Part shown: piece by piece, positions 63,585 to 64,000 of the stretch
Layout: the number at the start of each line of letters is the position of its first letter
Position numbering within the stretch: position 1 is the stretch's first letter
Assembly: GCF_036688685.1 (NCBI RefSeq)
Contig: NZ_JAQQPS010000025.1
Coordinates: forward strand, 18,532-82,531
Source of the DNA: JALYUM01 sp036688685
GTDB lineage: Bacteria > Pseudomonadota > Gammaproteobacteria > Burkholderiales > Burkholderiaceae_D
DNA: 64,000 nt
Reading direction: 5' to 3'
The notes under the pieces: generated by a model
The model's database searches: none
Told to the model about the DNA's origin: nothing
What the model saw: only the letters and a program-made list of their open reading frames with translations
Translations under genes and position numbers: made by a program

Positions 63585-63722
63585 ATAGATGGAGCGCCAG
63601 CCAAAAGATGCATTTTACCTCCGCCAGAACCCTCGAGACCGTCATCCCGGCCTCGAGACCGTCATCCCGGCGAACGACGGGATCCATTCTGAGCTTCCTG
63701 CAGAGTTATTTCCCGTAGCCCC
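63585..63722. other. Intergenic region with REP-like sequence upstream of the rrn promoters
   Basis: This region contains the REP-like element and 20-bp tandem duplication at 63631-63690 and otherwise nothing recognised. A short frame on the minus strand across the rrn promoters is considered chance. Confidence 0.6.
63631..63690. repeat. REP-like element with a perfect 20-bp tandem duplication
   Basis: CCTCGAGACCGTCATCCCGG occurs twice head to tail (63631-63650 and 63651-63670). The second copy continues into CGAACGACGGGATCCATTC, completing one REP-like hairpin unit. Confidence 0.8.
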
Positions 63723-63751
63723 TTGAAGAATTTGAAGCCGTTTGTTATAGT
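63723..63751 (+). promoter_or_regulatory. rRNA operon promoter P1
   Basis: The -35 is TTGAAG (63723-63728), the spacer 17 bp and the -10 TATAGT (63746-63751), followed by TCGCCTCCC. It directs transcription into the leader at the window's right end. Confidence 0.6.
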
Positions 63752-63837
63752 TCGCCTCCCAGCAAATTGCTGCAACAAATCAACAGGTTGCGACGAGATG
63801 TACGGGGACTGTTTCTGAAACAGGGCAGAAAAAGAAG

Positions 63838-63866
63838 TTGACGAACAGCGCAAAACGCTTCATACT
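63838..63866 (+). promoter_or_regulatory. rRNA operon promoter P2
   Basis: The -35 is TTGACG (63838-63843), the spacer 17 bp and the -10 CATACT (63861-63866). It lies 115 bp downstream of P1; tandem promoters are usual for rrn operons. Confidence 0.55.
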
Positions 63867-64000
63867 CTTTCTTCTTCGCGGCTGACAAACAAAACGCTTT
63901 GTCAACAAGCTGCAAGATGCAACACCGAATAAAGTTCTTTAAAAATTAACAGTCGATAAGTGTGGGCGTTTGATGAAGGTGCCAAGAACTTCGGTTCTTG
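63867..64000 (+). other. rRNA operon leader with boxA-like antitermination site
   Basis: GTTCTTTAAAAATTAACAG (from 63934) followed by CGATAAGTGTGGGCGTTTGA is the leader sequence typical of Burkholderiales just before 16S rRNA. GTTCTTTAA resembles boxA. The last bases form CCAAGAAC-TTCG-GTTCTTG. The 16S gene itself lies beyond the window. Confidence 0.8.

Noticed and set aside
63662..63853. 63-codon minus-strand frame across the rrn promoters
   Set aside because: Overlaps REP-like sequence and both rrn promoters; no ribosome-binding site or similarity.

Overview
The window reads as chromosomal DNA of a GC-rich betaproteobacterium of the Oxalobacteraceae (Massilia/Duganella/Janthinobacterium type). 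This rests on the dnaA-dnaN-gyrB and rpmH-rnpA-yidD-yidC-mnmE blocks, two PEP-CTERM sorted proteins, a PHB-depolymerase-type esterase, the Burkholderiales-style rRNA leader at the right end and the general protein composition. It is an inference from reading; no search was run.

Layout. 1-2200: end of an EnvC-type amidase activator and a CtpA-type S41 protease. 2280-9040: hydroxyacid dehydrogenase, GTP-dependent PEP carboxykinase, a PEP-CTERM protein, a MerR/TipAS-type regulator and a solitary PstS-like protein. 9040-13490: uvrA and ssb, divergent, then a PfpI/isonitrile-hydratase-like protein. 13695-19703: six-gene Mrp/Mnh Na+/H+ antiporter operon with fused A and B subunits. 19799-23950: a small accessory island with a DUF2867 protein, a PAAR adaptor, a VRR-NUC nuclease effector and two tandem DUF3396 immunity genes, the second broken by one stop codon. 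23966-28587: NHL-repeat lipoprotein, nudC, folE, an orphan IS5-type OrfA and two small secreted proteins. 28973-32538: KatE-type catalase and a second catalase-family protein. 32726-35647: a membrane/receiver-like protein followed by a NERD-nuclease/SF1-helicase protein, a possible defence pair. 35708-39350: PEP-CTERM protein, extracellular esterase and an AT-rich McrB-N/HNH endonuclease gene that looks acquired. 39411-49420: the replication-origin neighbourhood. 49439-56112: small zinc-ribbon membrane proteins, a lipoprotein, an Hpt protein, a CAP-domain protein, pssA, a CsoR-like regulator with an aldo/keto reductase, and a D-Ala-D-Ala carboxypeptidase. 56205-62035: hydrolase, ferredoxin, then a compact MCE-type lipid ABC transport operon ending in VanZ. 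62103-63584: a B12-binding radical SAM protein. 63723-64000: tandem promoters and leader of an rRNA operon whose 16S gene lies beyond the window.

The most interesting material is (i) the split PAAR / VRR-NUC effector with a duplicated, partly broken immunity gene and an 11-G tract just before the second copy, (ii) the receiver-like membrane protein plus NERD helicase pair, (iii) the McrB-N/HNH gene next to gyrB, (iv) a perfect terminator-like hairpin inside the start of rnpA, and (v) a family of REP/BIME-like inverted repeats concentrated in intergenic gaps around the origin.
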